64,000 nt of DNA from Mucilaginibacter sp. cycad4 (lineage in GTDB: Bacteria > Bacteroidota > Bacteroidia > Sphingobacteriales > Sphingobacteriaceae), in the NCBI RefSeq assembly GCF_034263275.1, contig NZ_CP139559.1, positions 4,712,001 to 4,776,000 of the forward strand, given 5' to 3'. Below are positions 45,196-53,764 of this stretch, in pieces. Position 1 is the stretch's first letter. Every line of letters begins with the position of its first letter. A model generated the notes under the pieces. That model searched no databases and was not told where the DNA came from. It saw nothing but the letters and a program-made list of their open reading frames with translations. The position numbers and the translations under genes were made by a program.

Positions 45196-46732
45196 GACTT
45201 AAATCTATTTGGTGAGCAATGGCAGCTTCACCTGCGGTTTGAAGCAGAGAGCCACTTGTAATCAAATTGTGGAGGCTGTTAATATCATTGGCAAAAACAC
45301 GATCATCCTGTATAAACGCCACATGCTGCCTTACCAGTTCATGGCAGGCTTCAATAACCGGGGTTGATTTTAACGGCCTGCGGAAATCCATGGCCTGGGC
45401 TGCGTAAAGCAGCTCTATAGCCTGGATGTATTCAATATTATCTATTACCTGGTGCAGCTTGCGCCCGCTAATGGAGCCCATGGATACATGATCTTCCTGC
45501 CCCAGCGAGGTAGGTACACTATCAGCACTGGCAGGGAAACACAGGGTTTTATTTTCAGTAACAAGGGCTGCCGTAGTATACTGCGGAATCATTAAGCCCG
45601 AGTTAAGCCCGGCATCATGCGTAAGCAATTTAGGCAAACCATACCTGCCTTCGCTCATCAGGTAGCAACGCCTGTCGGCAATATTACCTATCTCGGCAGC
45701 TGCCGTGGTTGCATAATCAAGCGGCAAAGCCAGGGGCTGCCCATGGAAATTGCCGCCGCTGATGGTATCATCAGCATTAAAAATAACCGGGTTATCTGTA
45801 ACAGAATTGAGTTCAATCTCGGTAAGTTCTTTCAGGTGCAACCATGCATTACGCGATGCACCATGAACCTGCGGCATACAACGTAACGAATATGGATCCT
45901 GTACCCTGTCGCAATTGATATGCGAGGAATTAATTTCCGAGCCATCCAGCAGAGTAAACAAGCGATGTGCTACCATCCTTGTGCCCTTAAAGGGGCGGAT
46001 CTGGTGCAGCCGCTCATCAAAGGGACGAATAGAACCCATCAACCCTTCTAAGGACATGGCACCGATCAGATCAGCGCGGTTCAGGGCATCATCAAACCTT
46101 TGTACAGCCTTTATAGCGAATGAAAGGATGAATTGCGTACCGTTGATAAGGGCAAGGCCTTCTTTCGGGCCGAGCAATAAGGGCTGTAAACCATGTTTGT
46201 TTAATAACTTCGAGGCAGGTTGCCGTTCCCCGTTCTCAAATACTTCTCCCAAACCAATCAACGGTAAAAACAGGTGCGATAAAGGAGCCAGATCGCCTGA
46301 AGCGCCTACCGAACCTTTTTCAGGCACAACAGGGATGATATCATTGTCGATATGCCAGATGATCCGCTCAAGCGTAATAAGTGCTATACCCGAATAGCCT
46401 TGCGCCAAAGCATGCACTTTGGTGATCATCATTAGTTTGGCTATTTCCTGCGGAATAGGTTTCCCCACACCTACACTATGGCTTTTAAGGATATTACTTT
46501 GCAGCAAACTGGTATCCTCCTCCGAAATCCGGGTATCGCATAGCGGGCCAAAACCAGTATTGATTCCATAAACCGGGTGGTGGCTGTGCACAATCTTTTC
46601 CACCTCGCGCCATGAGGATTGGATCATGTCTGCGGCTTCGTTATTAATGATGCCCCTGGTTTTGCCTGCTGCTATATCAAGGCAAATACCTATAGTGAGG
46701 TGGTCGGTGCCGTAATTAAATGTATTAGTCAT
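45173..46732 (-). CDS. hutH: Histidine ammonia-lyase
   Basis: A 519-residue lyase making urocanate and ammonia from histidine. The self-forming MIO cofactor residues Ala144-Ser145-Gly146 lie in GSVGASGDLAPLSH. The YGINTGFG active-site motif and QEDHVSMGS segment are intact. Its start overlaps the MarR gene end by eight bases. Confidence 0.96.
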   Translation of the reverse strand: MTNTFNYGTDHLTIGICLDIAAGKTRGIINNEAADMIQSSWREVEKIVHSHHPVYGINTGFGPLCDTRISEEDTSLLQSNILKSHSVGVGKPIPQEIAKLMMITKVHALAQGYSGIALITLERIIWHIDNDIIPVVPEKGSVGASGDLAPLSHLFLPLIGLGEVFENGERQPASKLLNKHGLQPLLLGPKEGLALINGTQFILSFAIKAVQRFDDALNRADLIGAMSLEGLMGSIRPFDERLHQIRPFKGTRMVAHRLFTLLDGSEINSSHINCDRVQDPYSLRCMPQVHGASRNAWLHLKELTEIELNSVTDNPVIFNADDTISGGNFHGQPLALPLDYATTAAAEIGNIADRRCYLMSEGRYGLPKLLTHDAGLNSGLMIPQYTTAALVTENKTLCFPASADSVPTSLGQEDHVSMGSISGRKLHQVIDNIEYIQAIELLYAAQAMDFRRPLKSTPVIEACHELVRQHVAFIQDDRVFANDINSLHNLITSGSLLQTAGEAAIAHQIDLSHDEFGIY

Positions 46733-47234
46733 TGCCGGCTGGTTTTAAATTTGCATTCAGTTTTTCAACGATATTATCGGCCAGTTTAGTTTGTCTGAAA
46801 ACGTTTTCAAGCGCGCTTATTGCCGGCAATAATTCTTGTGCGGTTGCATCTGCGGCCACAAGTTCGGCCATTGACAAGCTTATTGCATCCCAAACAGGCA
46901 TCACCTGCTTTAACAACTCACGACCTTCAGTTGTAAGTGTAACCAATTGCCGTCTGCCGTCGTCGGTACAGGCATCGGTACTAACCAGGCTTCGTTTCTT
47001 CAGGTTGGTGATTAGCTGACTGGCAGCCGGATGTGAAACTTCTATCTGCTCGCTTAATTCTTTAATGGATAAAGCATCGGTTTTCGACAGCAAATAAAAT
47101 ATGGGGAACCAGCTGGCATCAAAATCGATACCGGCGGTTTTATAGGCACGATTAATTTCAGACAAAAAGGCTTCGCTCAACCGCCTTAAACGGCTACCTA
47201 AAACCAAATGCCCCAGGCTTTGATATAAATTCAT
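46725..47234 (-). CDS. MarR family transcriptional regulator, putative hut regulator
   Basis: A 169-residue winged-helix protein. The HTH (about 55-80, LSIKELSEQIEVSHPAASQL) is followed by the wing DACTDDGRRQLVTLT and a C-terminal dimer helix. It is the first gene of the hut operon, overlapping hutH, and carries a perfect palindrome seven bases before its start. Autoregulation and control of hut genes by urocanate or histidine are inferred. The family is usually repressor-type. Confidence 0.88.
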   Translation of the reverse strand: MNLYQSLGHLVLGSRLRRLSEAFLSEINRAYKTAGIDFDASWFPIFYLLSKTDALSIKELSEQIEVSHPAASQLITNLKKRSLVSTDACTDDGRRQLVTLTTEGRELLKQVMPVWDAISLSMAELVAADATAQELLPAISALENVFRQTKLADNIVEKLNANLKPAGND

Positions 47235-47240
47235 TATGCA

Positions 47241-47264
47241 ATTTATATAAGTGCTTATATAAAT
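47241..47264 (-). promoter_or_regulatory. 24-bp perfect palindrome, putative MarR operator
   Basis: Core TTATATAAGTGCTTATATAA (47243-47262), perfect over 24 bases. It lies seven bases upstream of the marR start. TTTG (47269-47266) and a -7-like TAAATTG (47245-47239), 20 bases apart, flank it, so a bound dimer would sit between the promoter boxes. Confidence 0.75.
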
Positions 47265-47337
47265 GCAAATTTTATTTTGGAATCTTATAGAGGCTGTTAA
47301 AAAATGAATGAATATTGTTTGCGGATAGATAAAACAT

Positions 47338-47468
47338 CATTGCCGTTGGTTTTAACCAACGGAATACTAAGCAACTACAAGACGGCTTCAGCCCAAATCC
47401 GCTTGTTTAATTGGGCTAAAGCCAAGACTTTTCAGTTTTGTTACCGTTGGTTAAAACCAACGGCAATG
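47338..47468. repeat. 131-bp nested palindromic element (CCGTTGGTTTTAACCAACGG family)
   Basis: Outer arms CATTGCCGTTGGTTTTAACC... at 47338-47366 and their complement at 47442-47468. Each arm is itself a palindrome (CCGTTGGTTTTAACCAACGG). Inside, GGCTTCAGCCCAA pairs with TTGGGCTAAAGCC. No gene is coded. The rest of the 424-base gap (47235-47658) holds the marR operator and the OmpA terminator. Confidence 0.75.
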
Positions 47469-47622
47469 AATATATTATATAAAAGCAAAAAGCATAATGC
47501 ACAAAGCTTAAAGATAACAATTTGATTATCAAGACAATTTACAATCCTTATGTGAAAATTATTAATAGACTCTATATAAATATCAATAGCCTGATGATAA
47601 TAGAAAGCAAAACATCTAAAAC

Positions 47623-47650
47623 AAAAAAACTCCCGGCGGTTAGCCGGGAG
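47623..47650 (-). terminator. Rho-independent terminator after the OmpA-like gene
   Basis: Stem CTCCCGGC (47630-47637) with GCCGGGAG (47643-47650), then seven T on the minus strand. It begins nine bases after the OmpA-like stop codon and probably also ends the respiratory operon's distal transcripts. Confidence 0.85.
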
Positions 47651-47658
47651 CCTCTTCA

Positions 47659-48486
47659 TTATTTAGTGATCAGGTTATATAATTCATCGAGCTTAGGAGT
47701 AAGCACGATCTCTATTCGCCTGTTCTTTGCGCGGGCCTCGTCGGTAGCATTAGCGTCTATCGGTTGAAACTCGCTCTTACCTGTTGCAGTAAGCCTGTGC
47801 GGGTCAACATTTTCTGTTTCGGTCAGGTAACGGGTTACCGAGGTAGCGCGTAAAACGCTCAAATCCCAGTTGTCCTTAATCTGGCCAAGGTTCTTCACTT
47901 TCTTATCATCCGTATGACCTTCAACTGCCATATTAATATCCGGTTCCTTATTCAATACTGCTGCAAGTTGCTTCAATGCGGCCTTTCCTTTATCATCAAT
48001 AATAATACTGCCCGATGGGAATAATAGCTTATCTGTTAATGACACATAAACCTTGCCATTTCTGATATCAACTGTTAAACCACTTTGCTGAAAGCCTAAT
48101 AATGCCTTCTGCAATTTATCTTTCAGGGCGTTGGTAGCCTCATCGCGTTTCTTCAAAATATCCTCCACTTCCTTTAAGCGGGCTTCACGTTTTTTCAGAT
48201 CGGCGGCCAGCTTACTGGTTTGTGCAGCTAATTCGTTAGCTTTTGATGATGTTGCATCCAGGTTACTGTTCAGCACATTGTTGTTATTACGCAAATCGGC
48301 AAGCTGGCGGTGAAGACGGGCTGTATCCGCTTGTAGTTGTGCAAGCTGTCCTTCCAAATTTGTTGTACGGTTAGCTAATGAGTCGCGTTCGGCAACAAGG
48401 CTTTTGTATGCTTTTGGAGACATTACCTTGCATGAGTACATTGTTAAACATACAGCAACGGCTAAAAATGTATATCTAATTTTCAT
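47659..48486 (-). CDS. OmpA-like lipoprotein with coiled coil
   Basis: A 275-residue outer-membrane lipoprotein: lipobox Cys19 (MYSC), a long coiled coil (about 30-130) and an OmpA peptidoglycan-binding domain (about 148-270) with INMAVEGHTDD and the AKNRRIEIVL segment. It would tie the outer membrane to the cell wall. It is 26 bases after the DUF2461 gene. Confidence 0.9.
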   Translation of the reverse strand: MKIRYTFLAVAVCLTMYSCKVMSPKAYKSLVAERDSLANRTTNLEGQLAQLQADTARLHRQLADLRNNNNVLNSNLDATSSKANELAAQTSKLAADLKKREARLKEVEDILKKRDEATNALKDKLQKALLGFQQSGLTVDIRNGKVYVSLTDKLLFPSGSIIIDDKGKAALKQLAAVLNKEPDINMAVEGHTDDKKVKNLGQIKDNWDLSVLRATSVTRYLTETENVDPHRLTATGKSEFQPIDANATDEARAKNRRIEIVLTPKLDELYNLITK

Positions 48487-48511
48487 TGTATATTGAGGGT
48501 TATATATTGTG

Positions 48512-49174
48512 TTAAGCCAGGGCGTTCTTTAAAAATACATTAAGCGGGTGGATCATGCCACAAACATCAGCAACCAACTTTTCAGATCCTGCCGCAGTAA
48601 GCTCCTTATCTTCCAGCTTATGCCAGGCTATAAAGCTTTTAAGCTTCAGCAGGTCGATATTTTCATTATCCGGCTCGTATCCCTTCGGCACGGATTTAAG
48701 TTGCTCCTGCTTCCGGAAATCGCCAAACAGTTTTACAAAATCCTTATTGTCAATGATCCTTTTCAGATCGTTTGCGTTATAATCAATTTCCTGGCGAATG
48801 GCTTTCAGGTGAGGTGCTTCTGGCATCCAGTACCCACCACCGATAAATGAATTGCCTGGCTGGATGTGCAGGTAATATTCAACACCACCACCCTTTAAGC
48901 CCGAGGTTGGTAAGCTTACCCCGAAATTATTTTTGTAAGGCGCTTTATTTTTACTGAAACGGATGTCGCGGTAAATCCTCATCACACATTTTTTGGCATC
49001 AAGATTCTCATCCATGCCCGCCTCAATTTTACGTACACTGTCAAGCACTTTCGCTGTAAAATCAATTACATTTTCACGGGCCTTTTCATAGCACTCCTTG
49101 TTTACAGCAAACCATTCACGGTTATTATTCTCAGCGAGTTCTTTTAAAAAGTCAAGACTTTCCTGGTATATCAT
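48512..49174 (-). CDS. DUF2461 family protein
   Basis: A 220-residue member of DUF2461 (TIGR02453): LKELAENNNREWFAVNKE near the start, RIYRDIRFSKNKAPYKNNF, and GGGYWMPE. The function is unknown. It overlaps the DUF983 gene by 23 bases. Confidence 0.88.
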   Translation of the reverse strand: MIYQESLDFLKELAENNNREWFAVNKECYEKARENVIDFTAKVLDSVRKIEAGMDENLDAKKCVMRIYRDIRFSKNKAPYKNNFGVSLPTSGLKGGGVEYYLHIQPGNSFIGGGYWMPEAPHLKAIRQEIDYNANDLKRIIDNKDFVKLFGDFRKQEQLKSVPKGYEPDNENIDLLKLKSFIAWHKLEDKELTAAGSEKLVADVCGMIHPLNVFLKNALA

Positions 49175-49556
49175 CGGTATCTAAATAGCTTTGGTAATGT
49201 ATTTTGGGTGATAACCAATACAACAAAAACACACGCGAATATCTGAAATTTACGGGAGCAAGCACAAAACAGCCTAAAATTATAGCGCCAAGATATAACC
49301 ACGGCGAATCCTGGTTATGGGTAACCAGGTAGGTAAGCCACGCTATCCCAAGGGCCTCGCCAACATTTAGCGCATAGCTCACATACATTGCCGCGTAAAA
49401 ATAACCAGGCTCTATCTCAAAAAAAAGATTACAGTGAGGGCAGTTAAGATTTATTTTGTTGGAGAAACTGTAAGGACTTCCCTTAAACATATCACCCCGC
49501 CTGCAGCGCGGACATTTACATTTAAGCATAGCCCATGACTTTGGTGTTTGGGACAC
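49152..49556 (-). CDS. DUF983 membrane protein with zinc ribbon
   Basis: A 134-residue protein with two CxxC pairs (CKCPRCRRGD, NCPHCN) forming a probable zinc ribbon, then two membrane helices (about 57-77 and 88-110). DUF983 genes are often near cytochrome oxidase genes, as here. The role is unproven. Confidence 0.88.
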   Translation of the reverse strand: MSQTPKSWAMLKCKCPRCRRGDMFKGSPYSFSNKINLNCPHCNLFFEIEPGYFYAAMYVSYALNVGEALGIAWLTYLVTHNQDSPWLYLGAIILGCFVLAPVNFRYSRVFLLYWLSPKIHYQSYLDTDDIPGKS

Positions 49557-49617
49557 GATAAAAGATCTTATAGTGTTTTAATGAATTGGCCACCGACTGC
49601 CCCGCAGCCCTGCTTAA

Positions 49618-49896
49618 TTAATTCAGGTTAAGTTTTTCGCTGCGCATATCAAGCTTTACATCTTTACGACGGTATTTTTTATACCAGATATAACCACCTA
49701 AAGCAACAACAAAATAAGGCGCACCCAATAAAAACAGGATGCCGTTATTTAACCCCCTTGTTTTTGAACTACCGCTTTGCGCATTGGTTTCAACCGTAGC
49801 AGCGCATTGTGCGCACTGGGCTTTCACAGGCTGGCGGGTAATCAGCATAAAGCCAAGGGCCATTACAAAAAGGATAACTTTAAAACCTTGTTTCAT
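49618..49896 (-). CDS. Small membrane protein of the cox cluster
   Basis: A 92-residue protein with an N-terminal hydrophobic segment (cleavable signal about 1-25), a short CAQCAA motif that could hold metal, and a second helix (about 50-70) before a basic tail. A Met 18 bases further upstream is possible, but MKQGFKVIL fits a signal peptide better. No family is recognised. The CxxC and its location suggest a link to oxidase assembly. Confidence 0.65.
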   Translation of the reverse strand: MKQGFKVILFVMALGFMLITRQPVKAQCAQCAATVETNAQSGSSKTRGLNNGILFLLGAPYFVVALGGYIWYKKYRRKDVKLDMRSEKLNLN

Positions 49897-49921
49897 AAGT
49901 ACAAATTTAACCAATTATAAA

Positions 49922-50497
49922 TTAAAAATGATAATATGGGCGAATCATTAAATAAACCACAACCCCGCTGGCGGTAACATACAGCCAGATAGGGAATGCC
50001 CAGCGTACCAGCTTACGGTGTTTTTCAACCTGCATTTGCAGCCCGCGGTGAAAACTCAATAATATTAACGGTAAAACGGCTGCGGCAAGTATAATATGGG
50101 GCGTCAAAATGGCTAAGTATATTGTACGTAAAGAACCCGCCGAAGCTCTTTCTGCATCCGACAGATATCCGTCGCCATTAAGATCTCCGTAAACAATTTC
50201 ATTACGCATCAGGTAATGGAATAATACATAGGAAGCCAGAAAAAGCGCTGAAAGGCAAAATGTAATAATATTAAGCCGCTTGTGTATGGTTATATTACCT
50301 TGTTTAATATAGTAAAGTGAAAAAAGCAGTAATATAGTACAGGTACCATTCAACACAGCATTAAGCATTGGCAGATAAGGTGTAAAAGCAGGGGCTACCT
50401 GCGGGCCTGGGATAAGATGCCTGTTTAAAAGAACAACAAGTGCTATTACAACTATGGTAACAACCGCTACAAAGCGGATTATAAATTTATCGCTCAT
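49922..50497 (-). CDS. DUF420 membrane protein (CtaM-like) with an EF-hand-like loop
   Basis: A 191-residue protein with five predicted helices (about 7-25, 45-63, 77-97, 127-148, 160-185). DUF420/CtaM proteins help oxidase assembly in some bacteria. In the loop after helix 3, DLNGDGYLSDAE (105-116) matches the 12-residue calcium-binding EF-hand pattern. It is encoded next to sco and the oxidase genes. Confidence 0.85.
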   Translation of the reverse strand: MSDKFIIRFVAVVTIVVIALVVLLNRHLIPGPQVAPAFTPYLPMLNAVLNGTCTILLLFSLYYIKQGNITIHKRLNIITFCLSALFLASYVLFHYLMRNEIVYGDLNGDGYLSDAERASAGSLRTIYLAILTPHIILAAAVLPLILLSFHRGLQMQVEKHRKLVRWAFPIWLYVTASGVVVYLMIRPYYHF

Positions 50498-50503
50498 GGC
50501 TAA

Positions 50504-51202
50504 TTAATATAGAGCCTTATCAACTTTACGAAGTTCTTCGGCTATCAAAACTTTTATTTCGTCATTAAGACGGTTTACCTCGGGTGTTACCGCTGCCTTG
50601 TAGTAGCCCCGGATGCGATGTTCCTGATCAACCAGTACAAAGTCGTCGCTGTAAACAAAGTCATCACCAGCTTTTGCAGCATTAACATACAAACCGTTAC
50701 GGGCAAAGTTGTAAACAGATGAGGTATCGCCGCTGCACATCAGCCATCGATTTGATTCGGGCTTAAATGTTTGCAGGTATTTATTAAGTACCCCGGGGGT
50801 ATCACGTTCAGGATCTATGCTGATGGTTAAAAAATAAACCATCTTGTTTTTATAGTAAGTACCCACCAGCCAGCTCATGTTTTTATTGATGGTTTGGCAA
50901 ACGGTAGGGCAGTTTTTATAAAAGAAGTTAATTACAAAGATCTTTCCTTTCAGCGTCGTCAGCGTAACCGGTTTTCCTTCCTGGTCGGTCAGGTTAAAAT
51001 CAGGAATAGTATGATAAATGGTATCCGGAATGTACTCGCCGTGAAACTTATGGCCTGTTTTGGCAACCACCTTAGGTCCGAAAACCGCGAGCGGCTTGTA
51101 CCTGTTTTTACCTTTAGCGGTAAGTAAATAATATAAAAATCCTGGTACTGCTAAAATGAGCACCAGGATCAGGATCTTTTTTAATATAGAAGCCTTGTTC
51201 AT
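50504..51202 (-). CDS. SCO1/SenC family copper-delivery protein
   Basis: A 232-residue membrane-anchored thioredoxin-fold protein (helix about 8-28). The copper motif CPTVC places cysteines at 98 and 102. The usual downstream His ligand position (FVHS-like) reads FVYSDDFVLVD, with Tyr184. It would insert copper into oxidase subunit II. Its start overlaps the end of subunit IV by one base. Confidence 0.9.
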   Translation of the reverse strand: MNKASILKKILILVLILAVPGFLYYLLTAKGKNRYKPLAVFGPKVVAKTGHKFHGEYIPDTIYHTIPDFNLTDQEGKPVTLTTLKGKIFVINFFYKNCPTVCQTINKNMSWLVGTYYKNKMVYFLTISIDPERDTPGVLNKYLQTFKPESNRWLMCSGDTSSVYNFARNGLYVNAAKAGDDFVYSDDFVLVDQEHRIRGYYKAAVTPEVNRLNDEIKVLIAEELRKVDKALY

Positions 51203-51540
51203 TACCTCAGGTCAACCCAGTGGTGGCTTTCGTTTGTAAGTACAAGGATTAAACCGATTATAAATATTACCGGAATTGCTATTGACAATATAAGGCCCAT
51301 TTTCTCAAATTTTAAGTGCATAAAGTATGCAACTATATAAAACGCTTTAAGCAGGGTTAAAACAATATAAACGGGATTTGCATATTGTATTGGAAGTATA
51401 TTCCTCGGCACGCATACAAGTGCTATAACGAACTCGATAATGGTGATACCTAACAATATAAAGAACACTTTCCAGATTCTACCCTTGGTCATGGTTTCGT
51501 GTTCACCATCATGATGAACTTCGTGTGATTCTGTTGACAT
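51202..51540 (-). CDS. Cytochrome c oxidase subunit IV (prokaryotic type)
   Basis: A 112-residue protein with three helices (about 26-46, 55-75, 80-103) and a His-rich N-terminus (HEVHHDGEH). The family is the small COX4_pro subunit of aa3/bo3 oxidases. It lies just after the subunit III genes. Confidence 0.85.
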   Translation of the reverse strand: MSTESHEVHHDGEHETMTKGRIWKVFFILLGITIIEFVIALVCVPRNILPIQYANPVYIVLTLLKAFYIVAYFMHLKFEKMGLILSIAIPVIFIIGLILVLTNESHHWVDLR

Positions 51541-51552
51541 ATGTAAATATTT

Positions 51553-52272
51553 TTAAACTAAGTAAAAGAATGTAAATACGAATACCCAAACAAGGTCTAC
51601 AAAGTGCCAGTAAAGACCAACTTTTTCGACCATCAGGTAGCTTCCGCGTTTTTCGTAAGTACCCATTAGCACGTTAACGGTGATGATGATATTAATGATA
51701 ACCCCGGTAAATACGTGAAAACCATGGAAACCCGTAATAGTAAAGAACAGGTTAGCAAACTCCTGCGAGGTCATGTGCTGTACTGCTTCGGTACCCCCCG
51801 TAAACAAATGCTTCAGCTCTTCTGCCGGAGGAACGCTGCCCCACCAAAAACCTTCGTGGTGCAAGTGACTCCACTCTAAAGCCTGGCAACCCAGGAACAT
51901 GAAACCACCAATAATAGTAGCAATCATCCACCCAATAACTTCCTTTTTTGAGTTACGATGGCCAGCCTCTACAGCCAATACCATAGTAACAGAACTTGCA
52001 ATGAGGATAAAGGTCATGATCCCCACGAAAACCAATGGGTAACCGCTATCAACTACACCAGGTACCGATTGGAAAACCTTATCTGCACCAGGCCATACGC
52101 TCGCGCTGAAACGTAATGAGCCGTAGGATATCAACAATGATGAAAAGGTGAAAGCATCCGAAAGGAGGAAAAACCACATCATTATTTTTCCGTACTCCAC
52201 GTTGAACGGGGATCTTCCTCCCGACCAGGGCGAAGTTTTTACTTCGTCAATTTGTGAAACTGTTGTACTCAT
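51553..52272 (-). CDS. Cytochrome c oxidase subunit III
   Basis: A 239-residue membrane protein of the COX3 family with about five to seven helices. Signature segments are WSHLHHEGFWWG, TGFHGFHVFTGV and the terminal WHFVDLVWVFVF. It is one of two adjacent COX3-type genes. Confidence 0.93.
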   Translation of the reverse strand: MSTTVSQIDEVKTSPWSGGRSPFNVEYGKIMMWFFLLSDAFTFSSLLISYGSLRFSASVWPGADKVFQSVPGVVDSGYPLVFVGIMTFILIASSVTMVLAVEAGHRNSKKEVIGWMIATIIGGFMFLGCQALEWSHLHHEGFWWGSVPPAEELKHLFTGGTEAVQHMTSQEFANLFFTITGFHGFHVFTGVIINIIITVNVLMGTYEKRGSYLMVEKVGLYWHFVDLVWVFVFTFFYLV

Positions 52273-52293
52273 CTGTACTAATCTATGGGTGTA

Positions 52294-52878
52294 TTAATTA
52301 TGATTCAAAAGTAAAAAAACATAGAGATAAATCCATATAATATCGAGAAAATGCCAGAAAATGGAAGTTAATTCCATCTTAAACATGTTCTTTACCTGGG
52401 GGATATTACGGTATGTACCTATAAGTGTATTTATTAGCAATAACAAGGCGGCAAAAATGTGTATTAAATGCGCGCCGACAAAAACGTAAACAAAGGAACG
52501 TGAAGCGTTAGGATCAACAAAATAGATCTGCATTTTGTAGGTTAACACATAGCAGGCGTAGATCTGTAAGGCAAAAAATGCCAGTCCTAAACCTAATGTG
52601 ATCCATAAATACAGCTTCTGCTTATCAAATTGCAACGCCTTAGCAGCCCGCGAGGCCAAAAACAAGGCGCCGCTGCTTAATACAATAACAATAGTACTAT
52701 ACAAAAACGATTGGGGCATGATCACGTTTAAACCGTGGCCGCTACCGCCCGAATAAACGATAAAACCACTGGTAAAAGCCGCAAAAAGCATAAACGATGT
52801 GAATATAAAGATCCACATATTAAACTTTTTGGCACCAAGGTTAAGCCTGTCGTTATCTTGTTCCATCCTTGCCATCAT
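52294..52878 (-). CDS. Cytochrome c oxidase subunit III-like protein (second copy)
   Basis: A 194-residue COX3-family protein with five helices, ending IFWHFLDIIWIYLY. Three close Met codons (52878, 52875, 52866) make the exact start uncertain. The previous gene, ctaB, ends one base before. Tandem COX3 genes are usual in Bacteroidota. Confidence 0.88.
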   Translation of the reverse strand: MMARMEQDNDRLNLGAKKFNMWIFIFTSFMLFAAFTSGFIVYSGGSGHGLNVIMPQSFLYSTIVIVLSSGALFLASRAAKALQFDKQKLYLWITLGLGLAFFALQIYACYVLTYKMQIYFVDPNASRSFVYVFVGAHLIHIFAALLLLINTLIGTYRNIPQVKNMFKMELTSIFWHFLDIIWIYLYVFLLLNHN

Positions 52879-52879
52879 C

Positions 52880-53764
52880 TCACTTAACTATAAAATCAAC
52901 TAAAAACATTATCTGAACTAACGGCAGGTAAAAAAACGAGCCGAACATTAATTTACGCGCCTCGGGGATCTGCCGGGTACGCAGCAACATAAATGACTGG
53001 TATAAAAATATCAAGCTGCATATCAATGATACACCGCCTACCCAGTAACCACCGTAACCATAAAAGGTTGGCAATAAACTCACAGGTACTAAAACAACGG
53101 CAAATATAAACGTAATTACCGCACTTGTTAAATCTCTTTTACCAGATGGCAGCAAGCGAAAACCTGCCAGTTTGTAATCATCATCCAAAACCCAGGCAAT
53201 AGCCCAAAAATGAACAAACTGCCAGATAAACTGAATGGAAAACAGGATCAAAGCTATCTGGTCAATGTGTCCGTATTCCTGATTATGACTATGCGGCTGA
53301 GACGCCACATAACCAATAAGTGGTGGTAATGCCCCAGGGATAGCACCAACAAAAACCGCTGCTATACCCGACTTGCGTTTCAAAGGTGTGTACGCAAACG
53401 CATATAATAAAATCGAAAATACAGATAGTAAGCCGGTCAGCAGGTTTAAGCTACCTAACAAGTAAGTACCGGCCATGCCCATGCCTAAGCCTAATACCAA
53501 TGCCTGCCCCGTAGTCATTTTTCCTGAAGGGATTGGCCGGTCCATAGTGCGCTTCATCAGCTTATCCAGATCTTTTTCGATGATCTCGTTAAAAGCATTG
53601 GCTGCCGATGTAACCAGGAAACCGCCTATAATAAGCTTTACCCAATCAACCCAAACGATATATCCATTTGCGCGGCTTCCAATTAAAAATGATATTGACG
53701 CCGAAAACACTACCAAAGAGGTAAGTCTCGTTTTAATTAGTTTTGAAAAATCAGCCCATTTCAT
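52880..53764 (-). CDS. ctaB: Protoheme IX farnesyltransferase (heme O synthase)
   Basis: A 294-residue UbiA-family prenyltransferase with about nine helices. The Asp-rich motif NEIIEKDLDKLMKRT marks the farnesyl-diphosphate site. It makes heme O, which CtaA converts to heme A for the oxidase. It overlaps ctaA by four bases. Confidence 0.93.
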   Translation of the reverse strand: MKWADFSKLIKTRLTSLVVFSASISFLIGSRANGYIVWVDWVKLIIGGFLVTSAANAFNEIIEKDLDKLMKRTMDRPIPSGKMTTGQALVLGLGMGMAGTYLLGSLNLLTGLLSVFSILLYAFAYTPLKRKSGIAAVFVGAIPGALPPLIGYVASQPHSHNQEYGHIDQIALILFSIQFIWQFVHFWAIAWVLDDDYKLAGFRLLPSGKRDLTSAVITFIFAVVLVPVSLLPTFYGYGGYWVGGVSLICSLIFLYQSFMLLRTRQIPEARKLMFGSFFYLPLVQIMFLVDFIVK

